Assembly: GCA_038239195.1 (NCBI GenBank)
Contig: JBBSEZ010000242.1
Location: 1 to 14,985 of the forward strand
Source of the DNA: JBBSEZ01 sp038239195
GTDB taxonomy: Bacteria > Planctomycetota > Planctomycetia > Gemmatales > Gemmataceae
Direction: 5' to 3'
Length of the DNA stretch: 14,985 nt
Position 1 is the first letter of the stretch, and each line of letters opens with the position of its first letter. Positions 12,611 to 14,985 of this stretch are shown one piece after another. The notes below the pieces were generated by a model. That model made no database searches, was not told where the DNA came from, and was given only the letters and a program-made list of their open reading frames with translations. The position numbers and the translations under genes were made by a program.

Positions 12611-12775
12611 GGTTCTTCGTCCGGGTGGTACACGGCAACCTGGCAACAGGGTAATGGACAGGCGCCCGCTTCGCAAGCGCGGCAGTCGATCCGCCCTCCG
12701 GCGCATACCGTAATAGCAAGAGGGGCCGGCCTCGGCCCACGGTCCGATCTCGCTTGGGCGACAGGAGAGCATGGC
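12611..12775. promoter_or_regulatory. Divergent intergenic region, LRR operon / peptidase
   Basis: These 165 nt must hold the promoters of both flanking genes. The least GC-rich part is 12705-12722 (around TACCGTAATAGCAAG), a possible -10 zone in either direction, but no well-spaced pair of hexamers convinces me. A GC hairpin (GGGCC at 12723-12727 against GGCCC at 12734-12738) lies next to it. The peptidase ribosome binding site AGGAG is at 12763-12767. Confidence 0.35.
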
Positions 12776-14920
12776 ATGCGAAGGAACTCGTTGCGGTGGG
12801 CGCTCGTGCTGGGCGCCCTGTCCGCGGGCGTCACCGCGCTGGCGGCGGAGGCGGAGTTGAAGTACCCCAGGACGAAGCGCGGGCCGCAGGTGGACGATTA
12901 CCACGGCACCAAGGTCGCCGACCCCTACCGCTGGCTCGAGGACGACGTTCGCAAGTCGAAGGCCGTCAAGGACTGGGTCGAGGCCGAGAACAAGGTCACG
13001 TCCGCCTATCTGGAGAGCATTCCCCAGCGCAAGGCGCTGCGCGATCGCATCACCAAGCTGTGGAACTACGAGCGCTACTCGGCGCCCTCCAAGGCGGGAG
13101 GCCGCTACTTCTACACGCGCAACGATGGCCTACAGAACCAGTCGGTCCTCTATACCGTGGAGAAGCTCGACGGCAAGCCGCGCATCTTGCTCGACCCCAA
13201 CAAACTGTCGAAAGACGGGACCACGGCCCTGACCGGTTTCGAGGTGAGCGACAACGGCAAGTACCTGGCCTACGGCCTGGCCGAGGCGGGCTCCGACTGG
13301 CAGACGTGGAAGGCCCTCGACGTCGCCCGCGGCAAACCGCTCGACGACGCGGTCAAGTGGGTGAAGTTCTCCGGCGCGAGCTGGGACAAGGCGGGCAACG
13401 GCTTCTTCTACAGCCGTTACGACGAGCCCAAGGGTGGGAAGTTCACCGCGCTGAACCTCAACCAGAAGGTCTACTACCACAAGGCCGGCACCCCCCAATC
13501 GGAGGACAAGCTGGTCTACAGCCGGCCCGACAACCCGAGTTGGGGCTTTCAGGCCGGCGTGACCGACGACGGCAAATACCTGGTATTGACGATCTGGAAA
13601 GGCACCGACCGGCGCTACCGCATCGCCTACAAGGCCTTGACCAAGGCCAGCGCCACGATGACCGACCTGATCGACAACTTCGCCAACGAGTACACCTTCC
13701 TCGACAACGTCGGCCCGGTCTTCTACTTCCGCACCGACCTCGACGCGCCGCGCCGGCGCGTGGTCGCCATCGACGTCAGCAAGCCCAAGGGCGACAACCT
13801 CCGGGAGGTCGTGCCGCAGGCGGCCGAGACGCTGGCGGGGGTGAGCCTGGTCGGCAACCACCTCATTTGCTCTTACATGAAGGACGCCCGGTCGCTGGTA
13901 AAGGTCCACAAGCTGGACGGGGCATGGGTGCGCAACGTCGAGTTGCCGGGGATCGGCAGCGCCAGCGGGTTTGGGGGCAAGCGCTCCGAGACGGAGACGT
14001 TCTACACCTATTCCAGCTTCGCCACCCCGCCGACGACCTACCGCTACGACGTGCCGAGCGGGAAGAGCTCGCTGTTCCGCAAGCCGAAGGTGGCGTTCGA
14101 GCCAACCGACTACGTGACGGAGCAGGTCTTCTACAAGAGCAAGGACGGCACGAAGGTGCCGATGTTCCTGACCTACAAGAAGGGGCTGAAGAAGGACGGG
14201 AGCAACCCGACGATGCTCTACGGCTACGGCGGGTTCAACATCAGCCTGACGCCGAGCTTCAGCATCGCGCGCGTCGCCTGGCTGGAGATGGGCGGGATCT
14301 ACGCCCAGGCCAACCTGCGCGGGGGCGGGGAGTATGGGAAGGAATGGCACAAGGCGGGGACGAAGACGAAGAAGCAGAACGTCTTCGACGACTTCGTCGC
14401 GGCGGCGGAGTACCTGATCGCCCAGAAGTGGACGAGCGCGCCGAAGCTGGCGATCAAGGGCGGCAGCAACGGCGGGCTGCTGGTGGGGGCGGCGATGACG
14501 CAGCGGCCCGACCTGTTCGGGGCGTGCCTGCCGGCCGTGGGCGTGATGGACATGCTGCGCTTCCACAAGTTCACGGCGGGGCGCTTCTGGGTAGACGACT
14601 ACGGCTCGGCCGACAACGCCGAGGAGTTCAAGGCACTCTACGCCTATTCGCCGTACCACAATCTCAAGAAGGGCACGCGCTACCCGGCGACGCTGGTGAC
14701 GACGGCCGACACCGACGACCGCGTGGTGCCGGGGCACAGCTTCAAGTTCGCGGCGATGCTGCAATACTGCCAGGCAGGGCCGGCGCCGGTGCTGGCGCGC
14801 ATCGAGACGAGCGCGGGCCACGGGGCGGGCAAGCCGACGGCGAAGATCATCGCCGAGGTGGCGGACGAGTACGCGTTCCTGGTGAAGAACCTGGGCATGC
14901 GCGTGCCGGCCGCGCCGTAG
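12776..14920 (+). CDS. Exported prolyl oligopeptidase (peptidase family S9A)
   Basis: The 714-residue product has the full family length. A signal peptide (residues 1-24, ending A-L-A-A-E-A) suggests export to the periplasm, unlike the cytosolic animal enzyme. The N-terminal D-Y-H-G-T-K-V-A-D-P-Y-R-W-L-E-D-D is the S9A hallmark. A seven-bladed propeller region (about 90-440) precedes the C-terminal alpha/beta-hydrolase domain. The catalytic triad is intact: Ser564 in G-G-S-N-G-G-L-L, Asp647 in A-D-T-D-D-R-V-V-P (Arg649 being the conserved substrate-binding Arg) and His682 in S-A-G-H-G-A-G. N-L-R-G-G-G-E-Y-G-K-E-W-H is also typical. It should cleave short peptides after proline; the propeller excludes large proteins. 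The ATG at 12776 has AGGAG 8 nt upstream and starts the signal peptide; the ATG at 12771 is out of frame. No frameshift is seen. It is transcribed away from the LRR operon. Confidence 0.95.
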   Translation: MRRNSLRWALVLGALSAGVTALAAEAELKYPRTKRGPQVDDYHGTKVADPYRWLEDDVRKSKAVKDWVEAENKVTSAYLESIPQRKALRDRITKLWNYERYSAPSKAGGRYFYTRNDGLQNQSVLYTVEKLDGKPRILLDPNKLSKDGTTALTGFEVSDNGKYLAYGLAEAGSDWQTWKALDVARGKPLDDAVKWVKFSGASWDKAGNGFFYSRYDEPKGGKFTALNLNQKVYYHKAGTPQSEDKLVYSRPDNPSWGFQAGVTDDGKYLVLTIWKGTDRRYRIAYKALTKASATMTDLIDNFANEYTFLDNVGPVFYFRTDLDAPRRRVVAIDVSKPKGDNLREVVPQAAETLAGVSLVGNHLICSYMKDARSLVKVHKLDGAWVRNVELPGIGSASGFGGKRSETETFYTYSSFATPPTTYRYDVPSGKSSLFRKPKVAFEPTDYVTEQVFYKSKDGTKVPMFLTYKKGLKKDGSNPTMLYGYGGFNISLTPSFSIARVAWLEMGGIYAQANLRGGGEYGKEWHKAGTKTKKQNVFDDFVAAAEYLIAQKWTSAPKLAIKGGSNGGLLVGAAMTQRPDLFGACLPAVGVMDMLRFHKFTAGRFWVDDYGSADNAEEFKALYAYSPYHNLKKGTRYPATLVTTADTDDRVVPGHSFKFAAMLQYCQAGPAPVLARIETSAGHGAGKPTAKIIAEVADEYAFLVKNLGMRVPAAP

Positions 14921-14934
14921 GACCGGGCGACGGA

Positions 14935-14959
14935 CCCCCCCACAACGGGGGTGGGGGGG
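14935..14959 (+). terminator. C/G hairpin after the peptidase gene
   Basis: CCCCCCCAC (14935-14943) and GTGGGGGGG (14951-14959) pair perfectly over 9 bp around a 7-nt loop, starting 15 nt after the stop codon. No T-run follows, but its position suits a transcript end. The G-rich strand (14947-14964) could also form a G-quadruplex. The remaining bases to 14985 hold nothing recognisable. Confidence 0.4.
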
Positions 14960-14985
14960 GGAGGCCGGCGCTCCCTCCCGGCATC

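Noticed and set aside
11399..12775. Upstream extension of the peptidase frame by 459 codons
   Set aside because: It runs antisense to the LRR gene, has no recognisable domain, and would bury the signal peptide and the good ribosome binding site at 12763-12767.
13130..14821. 563-codon minus-strand open frame opposite the prolyl oligopeptidase gene
   Set aside because: Antisense shadow; the plus strand has the full S9A triad.

Overview
This is a high-GC stretch with dense, short-gap bacterial gene packing. It most likely comes from a planctomycete of the Gemmata group. The best evidence is a pair of leucine-rich-repeat proteins that begin with the TIGR02996 'repeat-companion' domain (D-D-x-P-R-L-V-F-A-D-W-L-D-D ... 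R-A-E-F-I-R-V-Q-C), which I know mainly from Gemmata obscuriglobus and relatives. A planctomycete-style kinase-like protein with a C-terminal membrane anchor, a SEC-C/TPR protein and several secreted enzymes fit this. I saw no rRNA, tRNA, CRISPR array, transposase or integrase. The assignment is from memory of families, not from a search.

Layout. (1) Positions 188-5341, plus strand: DUF2294/MpsC-like small protein, secreted alpha/beta-hydrolase (esterase), conserved secreted protein of unknown function, a fusion of a phosphatase-like domain with a SUI1/eIF1 domain, and a GH15 glucoamylase/trehalase-like enzyme. Gaps are 79, 46, 7 and 108 nt, so parts of this may be one transcription unit. (2) Positions 5393-7483, minus strand: SEC-C plus TPR protein, convergent with the GH15 gene across a palindromic terminator candidate. 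(3) A 307-nt divergent intergenic region, then 7791-9197, plus strand: a membrane-anchored serine/threonine kinase homologue that lacks the catalytic Asp, followed by a strong terminator. (4) Positions 9433-10368, plus strand: tandem universal stress protein, closed by a perfect 21-bp inverted repeat shared with the convergent minus-strand pair. (5) Positions 12610-10434, minus strand: two TIGR02996/LRR proteins with a 4-nt ATGA overlap, so co-transcribed and probably translationally coupled. (6) Positions 12776-14920, plus strand: exported prolyl oligopeptidase (S9A) with the catalytic triad intact, then a C/G hairpin at the window edge.

The genes do not form one obvious pathway. Two secreted or carbohydrate-active hydrolases (esterase, GH15) and an exported peptidase suggest polymer or oligomer degradation; the others look like stress, signalling or interaction proteins. 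The most notable observations are two enzyme-fold proteins that have lost their key catalytic residue: the phosphatase-like domain has Gly in place of the nucleophilic Cys and is fused to a translation-factor domain, and the kinase homologue has H-G-L in place of H-R-D. I do not see a clear multi-gene defence or mobile system here.
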